Positions 8,020 to 16,805 of a DNA stretch of 26,709 nucleotides are shown in pieces. Numbering within the stretch: position 1 is the stretch's first letter; every line of letters starts with the position of its first letter. The stretch covers positions 1 to 26,709 of the forward strand of contig CANQSW010000003.1 of the NCBI GenBank assembly GCA_947626615.1, in the 5' to 3' direction. The notes beneath the pieces are model-generated. The model did no database searches, was not told the origin of the DNA, and was given only the letters and a program-made list of their open reading frames with translations. A program made the translations under genes and the position numbers. Source of the stretch: an uncultured Peptococcaceae bacterium (lineage in GTDB: Bacteria > Bacillota > Dehalobacteriia > UBA4068 > UBA4997).

Positions 8020-9486
8020 ATGAGCAAGGACTGCATTGTCTTAGATGCGCAGACCCCCGGAGACGAGCTGCACGAGGAGTGCGGCGTCTTTGGGATATAC
8101 GACGCCACGGGCCAGACGGACGTGGTGCAGAAAACCTACATGGCGCTATACGCGCTGCAGCACCGCGGCCAGGAGAGCTGCGGCATCGCCGTGCTGGATC
8201 ATGGCGCGGTCTCGCTGCACAAGGATCTCGGCCTGGTGCCGGACGTTTTTACGCGGGAGAACCTGACGGAGCTCGGCCAGGGGCAGATCGCTATCGGCCA
8301 CACGCGCTATTCCACCACCGGCCAGCCCTATCGCTTCAACGCCCAGCCGATATTTTTGCGGCATTATAAGGGCCTGTTGACGCTGGCGCATAACGGCAAT
8401 CTGGTGAACACGCCGGAGCTGAAGCAGAAGCTGGAGAACAAGGGCGTCACCTTCACGGCCACCAGCGACACGGAGGTCATCGCCTCGGTCATCATCGAGG
8501 AGTGGCTGCAGACCGAAACGCTGGAGGAGGCTATGGAGATCGCCATGTTCCGGCTGAAAGGCGCGTATTCGCTGGCGCTGGCCTGCGGCGATAAGCTGCT
8601 GGCGGTGCGCGACCCGCAGGGCTTCCGCCCGCTTTGTCTGGGCAAGCTCGGCCCGGCCTGGCTGGTGGCCTCGGAATCCTGCGCGCTGGAGTGTATCGGC
8701 GCGGAATTCGTGCGGGATATCCGCCCCGGCGAGATCGTGGCGATCGACGCGAACGGCCCCAGAAGCATCACCACGCATTGCGATAAGAACCCCGGCGGTA
8801 TCTGTATCTTTGAATATTGTTATTTTGCCCGGCCGGATTCCACTATCGAGGGCGTTTCGGTGCACCGGGCGAGGTTAAGAGCCGGGCGTATGCTGGCGCA
8901 GGATTACCCGGTGGAGGCCGACGTGGTGGTCGGCGTGCCGGACAGCGGCCTGGACGTGGCGCTGGGCTACGCGCAGGAATCCGGCATACCCTACGGCGTG
9001 GGCTTCATCAAGAACCGCTATATTGCGCGGACGTTTATCCAGCCGACGCAGGGCCAGCGGGAAAATTCCGTGAAGATCAAGCTGAACGCCCTGCGCGAGA
9101 CGGTGGCGGGCAAGCGCGTGATCATGGTGGACGATTCTATCGTGCGCGGCACCACCAGCAAGCGCATCGTGGAGATACTGCGCGAGGCCGGGGCGGTGGA
9201 GGTGCACGCCCGTATCGGTTCGCCGCCGTTTAAGCACAGCTGCTATTTCGGCACGGACGTCGATACGCCGGAAAATCTGATCGCCAACCGCAAAACGCTG
9301 GAGGAGATCGCGCGCGACATCAACGTGGACAGCCTCGGCTATCTGAAGGCCGAGCACTTCCCCGAAATGATCAGGGAATGTCCGTATAAATACTGCGAGG
9401 GTTGCTTCACCGGCGTATATCCCATCGCCGTGCCCAAGCAGCACAGCAAGGATCAGGAGCGCTTCAAATTCAATATTACGGAATAA
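8020..9486 (+). CDS. purF: Amidophosphoribosyltransferase PurF
   Basis: 488 residues; the first committed step of purine synthesis, PRPP plus glutamine to 5-phosphoribosylamine. Cys21 of HEECGVFGIYD is the N-terminal nucleophile after removal of a 20-residue propeptide, as in the Bacillus-type enzyme. The glutaminase domain contains HRGQESCGIAV and GHTRYSTTG; the PRPP-binding loop is VIMVDDSIVRGTT. Cysteines in ICIFEYCYF and CPYKYCEGC are those that ligate the structural 4Fe-4S cluster in the oxygen-sensitive class. AAGGAG at 8004-8009 precedes TTG 8017 and ATG 8020; ATG is preferred. Starts 14 bp after purB. Confidence 0.96.
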   Translation: MSKDCIVLDAQTPGDELHEECGVFGIYDATGQTDVVQKTYMALYALQHRGQESCGIAVLDHGAVSLHKDLGLVPDVFTRENLTELGQGQIAIGHTRYSTTGQPYRFNAQPIFLRHYKGLLTLAHNGNLVNTPELKQKLENKGVTFTATSDTEVIASVIIEEWLQTETLEEAMEIAMFRLKGAYSLALACGDKLLAVRDPQGFRPLCLGKLGPAWLVASESCALECIGAEFVRDIRPGEIVAIDANGPRSITTHCDKNPGGICIFEYCYFARPDSTIEGVSVHRARLRAGRMLAQDYPVEADVVVGVPDSGLDVALGYAQESGIPYGVGFIKNRYIARTFIQPTQGQRENSVKIKLNALRETVAGKRVIMVDDSIVRGTTSKRIVEILREAGAVEVHARIGSPPFKHSCYFGTDVDTPENLIANRKTLEEIARDINVDSLGYLKAEHFPEMIRECPYKYCEGCFTGVYPIAVPKQHSKDQERFKFNITE

Positions 9487-9516
9487 GGCGGATTCGCAAA
9501 AGGAGAGGATCGACTT

Positions 9517-10539
9517 ATGGCAATATCCTATAAAGACGCCGGCGTGGACATTGACGCGGGCAATCTGGCGGTGCAGAAGATGAAGGGCTTCGTGCAGAGC
9601 ACCTACCGCCCGGAGGTCTTGACCGATCTGGGCAGCTTTGCCGGGCTTTTCCAGCTGGACATAAAAAAATACCCCGAGCCGGTGCTGCTCTCCGGCACCG
9701 ACGGCGTGGGGACGAAGCTAAGGGTGGCGCAGCTTTTGCATAAGCACGACACCGTTGGTATCGACGCGGTGGCCATGTGCGTGAACGATATCCTGGTGCA
9801 GGGGGCGGAGCCGCTGTTCTTTCTGGATTATATCGCCGTGGGCAAGCTGGACCCCGACCGCGTGGCGGCTATCGTTAAAGGCGTGGCCGAGGGCTGCCGG
9901 CAGAGCGGCTGCGCGCTGATCGGCGGCGAAACGGCGGAAATGCCCGGCTTCTATCCCGACGAGGATTACGATATCGCGGGTTTTGCCGTCGGCGTGGCGG
10001 ATAAAAGCAAGATTTTGACCGGCGATAAGGTGGCGGCGGGCGACGTGCTGATCGGCCTGCCTTCCACCGGCCTGCACAGCAACGGCTTCTCGCTGGCGCG
10101 GCGCGTGCTGCTGCCGGACGAGGCCGCGGCGGCAAAATATGAAGAATCGCTCGGTCAGACTATCGGCGAGGCGATGCTGACGCCCACCCGCATTTACGTT
10201 AAGGATATCCTGCCGCTGTTTGGCAGCGTAGATATCCACGGTATGTGCCATATCACGGGCGGCGGCCTGCTGGAGAACCTGCCCCGCGTTTATGCGGCGG
10301 AGCTTTGCGCCCGCATAGACGGCAGCGCCTGGCAGCGCCCCGCTATCTTCGACCTGCTGCAAAAGCGCGGCGATATTCCGACTATGGAGATGTTCCGCGT
10401 GTTCAATATGGGCGTCGGTTACGTTATCATCGTGCCGGCAGCCGAGGCGGCAAAGGTGCTGGCGGCCTGCCCGGACGGCGTGGTCATCGGCCAAATGGCG
10501 CGGCGCGGCGCGGACGAGCCCGGCGTGATCATCGAATAA
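9517..10539 (+). CDS. purM: Phosphoribosylformylglycinamidine cyclo-ligase PurM
   Basis: 340 residues; ATP-dependent closure of FGAM to aminoimidazole ribonucleotide. Recognised by SYKDAGVDIDAGN at the N-terminus, LLSGTDGVGTKL, the GGETAEMPGFY segment and STGLHSNGFSL, all typical of the PurM/AIRS fold. AGGAGAG precedes the ATG by about ten bases. Length is normal for the family. It sits in the usual purF-purM-purN-purH-purD order with short gaps. Confidence 0.96.
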   Translation: MAISYKDAGVDIDAGNLAVQKMKGFVQSTYRPEVLTDLGSFAGLFQLDIKKYPEPVLLSGTDGVGTKLRVAQLLHKHDTVGIDAVAMCVNDILVQGAEPLFFLDYIAVGKLDPDRVAAIVKGVAEGCRQSGCALIGGETAEMPGFYPDEDYDIAGFAVGVADKSKILTGDKVAAGDVLIGLPSTGLHSNGFSLARRVLLPDEAAAAKYEESLGQTIGEAMLTPTRIYVKDILPLFGSVDIHGMCHITGGGLLENLPRVYAAELCARIDGSAWQRPAIFDLLQKRGDIPTMEMFRVFNMGVGYVIIVPAAEAAKVLAACPDGVVIGQMARRGADEPGVIIE

Positions 10540-10552
10540 ACGGGAGGGCGTT

Positions 10553-11164
10553 ATGCAGAAATTAAAGATCGGCGTTTTGGCCTCCGGCAGCGGCAGCAAT
10601 TTGCAGGCTATCATCGACGCGGCGGCCGCGGGGACGCTGCCGGCCGAGGTCGTTATGGTGCTTTCCGATAAGCCGGACGCCTACGCTCTGGCTCGGGCCG
10701 ACGCGGCCGGTATCATGACGGCGGTGGTGGAGCCCAAGGAATACGCTTCCCGCGAGGAATACGACGCGAAGCTGGTGAAGCTCTTGCAGCTGGCCGGGGC
10801 GGACACGGTGGCGCTGGCGGGGTATCTCCGCATCGTCACCCCCGTGCTGCTGGAGGCCTTCCCTCAGCGGGTGCTGAATATCCACCCGGCGCTGCTGCCG
10901 GCCTTTCCGGGGCTGCACGCGCAGCGGCAGGCGTTTGAGCACGGCGTTAAGGTGGCAGGCTGCACGGCGCATTTTGTGGACAGCGGCCTGGACAGCGGCC
11001 CCATTATCCTGCAAGCGCCCGTCCCCGTGCTGGAGGACGACGACGCGGACAGTCTGGCGGCGCGCATTTTGGAGCAGGAGCACATCATCTTTCCGCTGGC
11101 GCTGCGGCTGCTGGCGGAGGGCAAGCTCAGCGTCGAGGGCCGGCGCGTCTATATAGCCGACTGA
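10553..11164 (+). CDS. purN: Phosphoribosylglycinamide formyltransferase PurN
   Basis: 203 residues; transfers a formyl group from 10-formyl-tetrahydrofolate to GAR. Motifs: GVLASGSGSNLQAIID at the N-terminus (phosphate binding), the catalytic NIHPALLPAFPG with Asn and His, and HFVDSGLDSGPII with the catalytic Asp. GGGAGG lies just before ATG; the gap to purM is 13 bp. A normal-sized folate-dependent enzyme, not the formate-dependent PurT. Confidence 0.96.
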   Translation: MQKLKIGVLASGSGSNLQAIIDAAAAGTLPAEVVMVLSDKPDAYALARADAAGIMTAVVEPKEYASREEYDAKLVKLLQLAGADTVALAGYLRIVTPVLLEAFPQRVLNIHPALLPAFPGLHAQRQAFEHGVKVAGCTAHFVDSGLDSGPIILQAPVPVLEDDDADSLAARILEQEHIIFPLALRLLAEGKLSVEGRRVYIAD

Positions 11165-11195
11165 CAAAAAGCAAATTTGGCGAGGAGGAAATTTC

Positions 11196-12743
11196 ATGGT
11201 ATCCAGAAGAGCGATCATCAGCGTTTCGGATAAGACCGGCGTGTTGGATTTTGCCCGGGCGCTGGTGGATTTGGATTTTGAGATCGTATCCACGGGCGGC
11301 ACGTATAACGCTATCCACGCGGCGGGCATACCCGTCACCTACGTGAGCGAGGTCACGGGCTTTCCGGAGATATTGGACGGCCGCGTGAAAACGCTGAACC
11401 CCTATATCCACGGCGGCATTTTGGCGATGCGCACGCCCGAGCATCTGGCGCAGTTAAAAGAGCATAACATCACCCCGGTCGACCTGGTGGCGGTGAATCT
11501 CTATCCCTTCCGCCAGACGGTGGCCAAACCGGACGTAACGCTGGCCGACGCGATCGAAAATATCGACATCGGCGGGCCCTCTATGGTGCGCGCGGCCGCC
11601 AAAAACAATAAATACGTGGCTATCGTCACCGACCCGGCGAAATATCCGGAGGTGATCGAGCGCTTAAAGAACGGTACGCTGGACGAAGCCTACCGGCTGG
11701 AGCTGGCGGCGGCGGCCTTCCGCCACACGGCCGAATATGATGCGTTTATTTCGACTTATTTGCAGAACATCACCGGCACGGCGGAGAAATTCCCCCAGAA
11801 CCTTTTGCTGCTGGGCGAGAAAAAGGCCGAGCTGCGCTATGGCGAAAACGCGCAGCAGCAGGCCGTGCTGTACAGCCGCTTCGGCGACGACGCGGACGGC
11901 GTGGGCAGCGCCAAACAGCTGGCCGGGCTGCCGCTTTCCTACAACAACACGCTGGATCTGGACGCGGCGCTGGAGCTGGTGCGGGAATTCGACCGCCCGG
12001 CGGCGGCTATCATCAAGCACACCAATCCCTGCGGGCTGGCGCTGGCGGATAATTTGGCCGAGGCATATAACCGAGCCTATCAGGGCGACACGCTGGCGGC
12101 CTACGGCGGTATCGTGGCGGTGAACCGCCCGGTGGACGCCGACACCGCCCGCGAAATGACGGCCACGTTCTTAGAGGCCGTGATCGCGCCCGGCTTCTCC
12201 GAGGCGGCGCTGGCGATATTTGCGGCCAAGCCGCACCTGCGCCTGCTCACGGTGGGCGACGGCAAGAGTTTGGCCGCGCCGCACCCGCGTATCAACTTCT
12301 ATCAGGTGCATAACGGCATTTTGCTGCAGGAAAACGATATGCAGAACCCGGCGGACGAAGAAATGAAAGTGGTGAGCAAACGGCAGCCGACCGAGGCGGA
12401 GCTGCGGCAGATGCAGTTTGCCATGACGGTGGCCAAGCACGTGAAATCGAACGCCGTGGTGCTGGCCAACGCTTATCAGGTGGTCGGCGTGGGCGCGGGC
12501 CAGATGAGCCGCATAACCTCCATAGAAATGGCGTTTAAGGTGGCGCAGCAGCGCACCTTCGGCGCGGTTCTGGCCTCCGACGCGTTCTTCACCTTCCGCG
12601 ACGTGGTGGACGCCTGCGCCAAGCGGGGCGTTTCGGCGATAATCCAGCCGGGCGGCTCTATCTATGACGACCATTCTATCGCGGCGGCGGACGAAGCCGG
12701 CATCGCCATGGTGTTCACCGGCGTGCGGCATTTCCATTATTGA
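11196..12743 (+). CDS. purH: Bifunctional AICAR transformylase / IMP cyclohydrolase PurH
   Basis: 515 residues; catalyses the last two steps to IMP. The N-terminal cyclohydrolase domain (about residues 1-200) has SVSDKTG, STGGTYNAI and GFPEILDGRVKTLNP. The C-terminal transformylase domain has the KHTNPCGLA motif with catalytic Lys and His, then SDAFFTFRD and IQPGGSIYDD, and ends in VRHFHY as usual. GAGGAGG precedes the start. The gap to purN is 31 bp and to purD 29 bp. Confidence 0.97.
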   Translation: MVSRRAIISVSDKTGVLDFARALVDLDFEIVSTGGTYNAIHAAGIPVTYVSEVTGFPEILDGRVKTLNPYIHGGILAMRTPEHLAQLKEHNITPVDLVAVNLYPFRQTVAKPDVTLADAIENIDIGGPSMVRAAAKNNKYVAIVTDPAKYPEVIERLKNGTLDEAYRLELAAAAFRHTAEYDAFISTYLQNITGTAEKFPQNLLLLGEKKAELRYGENAQQQAVLYSRFGDDADGVGSAKQLAGLPLSYNNTLDLDAALELVREFDRPAAAIIKHTNPCGLALADNLAEAYNRAYQGDTLAAYGGIVAVNRPVDADTAREMTATFLEAVIAPGFSEAALAIFAAKPHLRLLTVGDGKSLAAPHPRINFYQVHNGILLQENDMQNPADEEMKVVSKRQPTEAELRQMQFAMTVAKHVKSNAVVLANAYQVVGVGAGQMSRITSIEMAFKVAQQRTFGAVLASDAFFTFRDVVDACAKRGVSAIIQPGGSIYDDHSIAAADEAGIAMVFTGVRHFHY

Positions 12744-12772
12744 GCCGAAAGCGGCTGAAATGAGGTGAAACG

Positions 12773-14047
12773 ATGAAAATATTGGTGGTGGGCGGCGGCG
12801 GCCGCGAACACGCTATCGTCTGGAAGCTGGCGCAAAGCCCGCTGGCCACGGAGATATATTGCGCCCCCGGCAACGCCGGCATAGCCCAGCTGGCCGATTG
12901 CGTGAACATCGCGGCGGAGGATATAGATTCTCTGCTGGATTTCGCGCTGGCGGAAAATATCGAGCTTACTGTGGTCGGCCCGGAGGCGCCGTTGGCGCTG
13001 GGCATCGTGGATAAATTTACGGCGGCGGGGCTTAAGATATTCGGCCCCTCGCAGGCCGCGGCGCTGATCGAGGGCAGCAAGGAGCTGGCCAAGCAGATCA
13101 TGACGAAGTACGGCATACCCACGGCCAAATACCGCAGCTTTGCGGATAAAGAGGCGGCGCTGGCCTACGTGCGGGAGCAGGGCGCGCCCATCGTGGTGAA
13201 GGCGGACGGGCTGGCCGCCGGCAAGGGCGTGGTGGTGGCCGAAACTCTGCCCCAGGCCGAGCAGGCGGTGGAGGATATGCTCTCCGGCAATGCGTTCGGC
13301 GCGGCGGGGGCAAAAGTGGTCATCGAAGAATATCTGACGGGCGAGGAGGTCAGCGTGCTGGCCTTCACCGACGGCTATACCGTGCTGCCGATGGTCTCGG
13401 CGCAGGATCACAAGCGCGCCTTCGACGGCGACAAGGGCCCGAACACCGGCGGCATGGGCGCGTATTCCCCCGCCCCGGTGTATACGCCGGAAATGGCGGA
13501 AACCGTGCTGCGCGACGTTTTGCAGCCCGCGGTGGACGGCCTGCGCGCCGAGGGCAGGCTCTATAAGGGCGTGCTTTACGCCGGGCTGATGGTAACGCCG
13601 GACGGCGTAAAGGTGCTGGAATTCAACGCCCGCTTCGGCGACCCGGAAACGCAGGCGGTGCTGGCGCGGCTGCAATCCGACCTGGTGGAGATAATGCTGG
13701 CGGTGGTGGAAGGCCGGCTGGCGGAAAAAACGCTGGCCTGGTACGATGACGCGGCCGTCTGCGTGGTCATCGCTTCCGGCGGCTACCCCGGCCATTACGC
13801 TAAGGGGCAGGAGATCACCGGGCTGGACGACGATATGCCGGACACCTACGTTTTCCACGCCGGAACGGCCTACGCCGGGCCGAAGATCGTGGCCAACGGC
13901 GGCCGCGTGCTGGGCGTTACGGCGCGCGGGGCGGATATCCGCCAGGCGATCGAGCGCGCCTACGCGCGGGCGGATAAGATAAGCTATGCGGGCTGCTTCT
14001 GCCGCCGCGATATCGGCCACCGCGCCTTGGAGAGAATAGAAAAATAA
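12773..14047 (+). CDS. purD: Phosphoribosylamine-glycine ligase PurD
   Basis: 424 residues; ATP-grasp enzyme joining glycine to phosphoribosylamine to give GAR. It begins MKILVVGGGGREHAI, has KADGLAAGKGVVVA in the ATP-binding domain, the DHKRAFDGDKGPNTGGMGAY segment, and EFNARFGDPETQ with metal-binding residues. AGGTGA precedes the ATG by about seven bases. Last gene of the purine run; no clear terminator separates it from the rubredoxin gene 58 bp on. Confidence 0.97.
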   Translation: MKILVVGGGGREHAIVWKLAQSPLATEIYCAPGNAGIAQLADCVNIAAEDIDSLLDFALAENIELTVVGPEAPLALGIVDKFTAAGLKIFGPSQAAALIEGSKELAKQIMTKYGIPTAKYRSFADKEAALAYVREQGAPIVVKADGLAAGKGVVVAETLPQAEQAVEDMLSGNAFGAAGAKVVIEEYLTGEEVSVLAFTDGYTVLPMVSAQDHKRAFDGDKGPNTGGMGAYSPAPVYTPEMAETVLRDVLQPAVDGLRAEGRLYKGVLYAGLMVTPDGVKVLEFNARFGDPETQAVLARLQSDLVEIMLAVVEGRLAEKTLAWYDDAAVCVVIASGGYPGHYAKGQEITGLDDDMPDTYVFHAGTAYAGPKIVANGGRVLGVTARGADIRQAIERAYARADKISYAGCFCRRDIGHRALERIEK

Positions 14048-14105
14048 TAAATTTGCGGCATAATTTTCGCCGCGGCGGCAAAGCCTTTATAAGGAGGGAA
14101 AACCA

Positions 14106-14741
14106 ATGACGACTTACGACCGCAAGGTGCTGCACAAAATGAGCTACGGCCTTTACGTGGTGACGACGGAATTTGCGGGCCGGGTAAACGGCCAGATCGC
14201 CGACGCCGTGATGCAGGTGAACGCCGCGCCGCGCCAGACGGTGGCGCTTAGCCTGAATAACGACAATTTTACCACCGAGCTGATCAAGCAGTCGGGCCGG
14301 ATAGCGATCTCGATCATCTCGCAGAACTATGACCCGGCGCTGATCGCCAATTTCGGCCTGCAGAGCGGGCGGGACGCGGACAAATTCGCGGCCTTCCCCG
14401 CGAAGCTGACCGAAGGCGGTCTGCCCTATTATGAAGGCCCGGGGTTCTGCGGCTGGCTGGCCGGTCCGGTCATCGAGCGGCTGACGGTGGGCAGCCACAC
14501 GATATTCGTGATGGCGGCGGAGGAAGGGCAGCCCGGCGTTGACGCCGAACCGCTGCTCTACGCCGATTATCTGGCGAAGAAAACGCGCCCGCAGGCGGAG
14601 GCCGCGCCTGCTCCCGCCCCGGCGGGGGATAAGCCGCGTTGGCGCTGCCGGGTCTGCGGTTACGTTTACGAGGGCGAGCTGCCGCCGGATTACCGCTGCC
14701 CGATCTGCGGCGTGGGCGCGGATATGTTCGAGCGCATCTAA
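14106..14741 (+). CDS. High-molecular-weight rubredoxin (flavin reductase-like domain plus rubredoxin-like domain)
   Basis: 211 residues in two domains. Residues about 1-155 form an FMN-binding split barrel of the flavin-reductase/flavoredoxin type (YDRKVLHKMSYGLYVVTT, with NDNFTTELIKQSG). After a Pro/Ala linker (about 161-176) comes a short rubredoxin-like domain with iron ligands Cys181, Cys184, Cys198 and Cys201 (CRVCG … CPICG); the 13-residue spacing is the short type seen in rubrerythrins. Proteins of this layout (Hrb in Moorella) pass electrons from NAD(P)H oxidoreductases to flavodiiron proteins for oxygen or NO removal. No partner gene is next to it. A strong AAGGAGGG precedes ATG. 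Confidence 0.88.
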   Translation: MTTYDRKVLHKMSYGLYVVTTEFAGRVNGQIADAVMQVNAAPRQTVALSLNNDNFTTELIKQSGRIAISIISQNYDPALIANFGLQSGRDADKFAAFPAKLTEGGLPYYEGPGFCGWLAGPVIERLTVGSHTIFVMAAEEGQPGVDAEPLLYADYLAKKTRPQAEAAPAPAPAGDKPRWRCRVCGYVYEGELPPDYRCPICGVGADMFERI

Positions 14742-14750
14742 ACGCCGCCG

Positions 14751-15050
14751 ATGGAATACGTTTATATGCTGGAATGTGCGGACGGCACGCTTTACACGGG
14801 CCTGGCCGCCGATCCGGCCGAGCGCGCGGCCAAACATAACGCCGGGCGGGGCGCCAAATACACCCGCTCGCGTCTGCCGGTGCGGCTGGTTTGGCAGCAG
14901 CGTCTGCCCAGCGAGCATTTGGCGCGGCGGGCGGAGGTGCTGCTGAAGCGGCTGCCGCGGCGGCTAAAGCTCCAGCTGGCGGCGGGCGAGATCACTTTGA
15001 GCGAGGCTTGCCCCCGGCTGTTTGCGGAAAAGGAGGCGGCAAAATGTTAG
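14751..15050 (+). CDS. GIY-YIG domain protein (YhbQ/UPF0213-like)
   Basis: 99 residues. The N-terminus YVYMLECADGTLYTG is the GIY-YIG motif in its YVY…YTG form, followed by the AKHNAGRGAKYTR segment with the conserved Arg region of single-domain YhbQ-like proteins. The GIY-YIG fold is a nuclease fold; small stand-alone members have poorly known substrates. No clear ribosome site is seen, and it starts 9 bp after the rubredoxin stop, so reinitiation is likely. Its end overlaps the next gene's ATG (15044). Confidence 0.87.
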   Translation: MEYVYMLECADGTLYTGLAADPAERAAKHNAGRGAKYTRSRLPVRLVWQQRLPSEHLARRAEVLLKRLPRRLKLQLAAGEITLSEACPRLFAEKEAAKC

Positions 15051-15307
15051 TTAGACCGAACGAGGAGAGAGCGGCTTATCTGGATAATCAGTTCGAGGCG
15101 GATCTGCTGCGGCAGGCGCTGCGGGACGAAGGTATCCCCGCGCTGATCGAATCCAACACGACGACGGCCTACGGCGATCTGTTCCAGGCCAGCGACGGCT
15201 GGGGCGCGGTCTACGCCGAGCCGAAGCATCACGCCCGGATACAGAGCCTGCTCCAAGAGATACGCGATGCGGCGGCGGCCACGCCGTCGGCGGACGAGGA
15301 GGGCTGA
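15044..15307 (+). CDS. DUF2007-like putative signal-transducing protein
   Basis: 87 residues from ATG 15044, chosen for the AGGAGG just upstream; the same frame is open further back but that part is a shadow of the GIY-YIG gene. The pattern FEADLLRQALRDEGIPALIE, then GDLFQASDGWGAVYAE and RIQSLLQEI, fits the small DUF2007 fold (helix-strand domain, ferredoxin-like). No function is established. The start overlaps the stop of the GIY-YIG gene and the stop is 2 bp before the deaminase ATG. Confidence 0.72.
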   Translation: MLVRPNEERAAYLDNQFEADLLRQALRDEGIPALIESNTTTAYGDLFQASDGWGAVYAEPKHHARIQSLLQEIRDAAAATPSADEEG

Positions 15308-15309
15308 AC

Positions 15310-15792
15310 ATGGCTTTTACGCCGGAATTTATCGCGGAAATGATGCGTCTGGCCGTGGCGGAGGCCGCGGCAGGGGCGGCGGCTGGCGAGGGCGGCCCTT
15401 TCGGCGCGGTGGTGGTGGATGCGGCGGGGCAGCTGCTGGCGGCGGCGCATAACCGCGTTTTGGCCGGGCATGACGCGACGGCCCACGCCGAGGTGGAGGC
15501 GATACGCCGGGCGGGCGAAAAGCTCGGCACGCACGACCTTTCCGGCTGCACGCTGTTTACTTCCTGCGAGCCCTGCCCGATGTGCCTGGCCGCTATCATC
15601 TGGGCGAATATCCGGCAGGTGTATTTCGGCGGCACGCGGGAGGACGCGGCGAAGATCGGCTTCCGCGACGCGGCCATTTATGATTATCTGGCGGGCGATA
15701 ACGCGCTGGATCTGCATATCGAGGCGCTGGACGCGGCGGACTGCCGCCGTTTGTTCGCGGCCTATCAGGCGGAGCGGCGCGAGATGTATTAA
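15310..15792 (+). CDS. guaD: Nucleoside/base deaminase, probably guanine deaminase
   Basis: 160 residues of the zinc cytidine-deaminase-like fold. Zinc ligands are His59 (with catalytic Glu61 in HAE), Cys89 and Cys92 (SCEPCPMC). The N-terminal GGPFGAVVVD, the NRVLAGHDATAHAEVEAIR stretch and the long C-terminal tail ending in a Tyr (RREMY) resemble Bacillus-type guanine deaminase rather than TadA, which is usually shorter at the C-terminus and prefers other tail residues. It would turn guanine into xanthine, linking it loosely to purine metabolism. A TadA-type tRNA role is the main alternative. Starts 2 bp after the DUF2007 gene. Confidence 0.82.
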   Translation: MAFTPEFIAEMMRLAVAEAAAGAAAGEGGPFGAVVVDAAGQLLAAAHNRVLAGHDATAHAEVEAIRRAGEKLGTHDLSGCTLFTSCEPCPMCLAAIIWANIRQVYFGGTREDAAKIGFRDAAIYDYLAGDNALDLHIEALDAADCRRLFAAYQAERREMY

Positions 15793-15834
15793 ACACAAAA
15801 TTCTGCGCGGGGCGCAGCAAAGGGAGGGGTTTCC

Positions 15835-16608
15835 ATGTTGGTATTGACGGAGAAGAAGCAGGGCGTGGGCTGGCTGACGCTGAACCGGCCGCAGGCGCTG
15901 AACAGCCTGACGGCGGAGCTGGCGGCGGATATCGTGACGGCGGTGGACGAGCTGGCGGCCGACCCGGAGGTGCGCGTGCTGGTGGTAAGCGGCGCGGGGC
16001 GGGCCTTCTGCGCGGGCGGCGATCTGGGGTCGCTGAAGGCTCTGACGGACGAAAAGGCCGCGGCGGCTTTTGTGACGGCCTGCGGCAAGACCAGCGCCGC
16101 GTTTTGTAACTGCCCGAAGCCGGTCATCGCCATGGTAAACGGCGTGGCGGCGGGCGCGGGCTTCAATCTGGCGCTGGCCTGCGATATCGTTTTGGCGGCG
16201 GCCGGGGTCAAATTCATTCAGAGCTTCAGCAACATCGGCCTGGCGCCGGATTGCGGCGGCCATTATCTGCTGCCCCGCGCCGTGGGCAGCTGGCGCGCCA
16301 AGCAGCTGATGTTCGACGCGGCGCCCGTAACGGCGGAGCAGGGCCTGGAGATCGGCTTCGTGAACGCCGTCTATCCGGCGGAGGAGCTGGCGGCAAAAAC
16401 CACAGCCTATGCCGAAAACCTGGCCAAACGCGCCCCGCTGGCGCTGGCCGGCTGCAAGAAGCTGCTGAACGAGGGCGGCAATTACAGCCTGGCGGAAATG
16501 CTGGCCGCCGAGGCCGAGCTGCAGGGCCGCCTGGTGGTGAGCGCCGACTGCAAGGAGGGCCTGGCCGCCTTTGCGGAGAAACGCCCGGCTAACTTCCAGG
16601 GCAAATAA
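15835..16608 (+). CDS. Enoyl-CoA hydratase/isomerase (crotonase) family protein
   Basis: 257 residues. Oxyanion-hole segments are GAGRAFCAGGDLGSL and NGVAAGAGFNLALACD. At the second catalytic position the sequence reads LAPDCGGHYLLPR: the acid is Asp, as in PaaG-type isomerases and related dehydratases, not the Glu of classical hydratases, so isomerase or ring-opening chemistry on acyl-CoA is more likely. The substrate cannot be inferred from the neighbours. AAAGGGAGG precedes ATG. It follows the deaminase by 42 bp and is closed by a terminator. Confidence 0.88.
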   Translation: MLVLTEKKQGVGWLTLNRPQALNSLTAELAADIVTAVDELAADPEVRVLVVSGAGRAFCAGGDLGSLKALTDEKAAAAFVTACGKTSAAFCNCPKPVIAMVNGVAAGAGFNLALACDIVLAAAGVKFIQSFSNIGLAPDCGGHYLLPRAVGSWRAKQLMFDAAPVTAEQGLEIGFVNAVYPAEELAAKTTAYAENLAKRAPLALAGCKKLLNEGGNYSLAEMLAAEAELQGRLVVSADCKEGLAAFAEKRPANFQGK

Positions 16609-16646
16609 AGCCGGCCGTCTTGGCGGCCGCGATAGCAACGCATAGA

Positions 16647-16704
16647 AAAACGCCGTCCCGGTGGCTTCTCCCGTAAATCGGGGGGCGGCTGCGGGCGGCG
16701 TTTT
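16647..16704 (+). terminator. Probable Rho-independent terminator after the crotonase gene
   Basis: AAAACGCCG at 16647-16655 pairs with CGGCGTTTT at 16696-16704, with additional G/C-rich pairing inside. The T tract is short (four). It closes the unit that began at least at the rubredoxin gene, possibly at rnpB. Confidence 0.6.
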
Positions 16705-16805
16705 ATGTATTTATAAAAAAACATTGTGCGGACGTGGCACTTTGGCCTTTTGCAGGGTATTAAAGGTTTGAGGGACAAAAAGTTATTAGCCGGGAGGTGT
16801 TCGTA

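Noticed and set aside
12737..14020. Long minus-strand open frame opposite purD
   Set aside because: Shadow of purD caused by high GC at third codon positions; no domain and no ribosome site.
15229..16638. Long minus-strand open frame opposite the deaminase and crotonase genes
   Set aside because: Spans two real genes on the other strand and their gap; composition typical of an antisense shadow.
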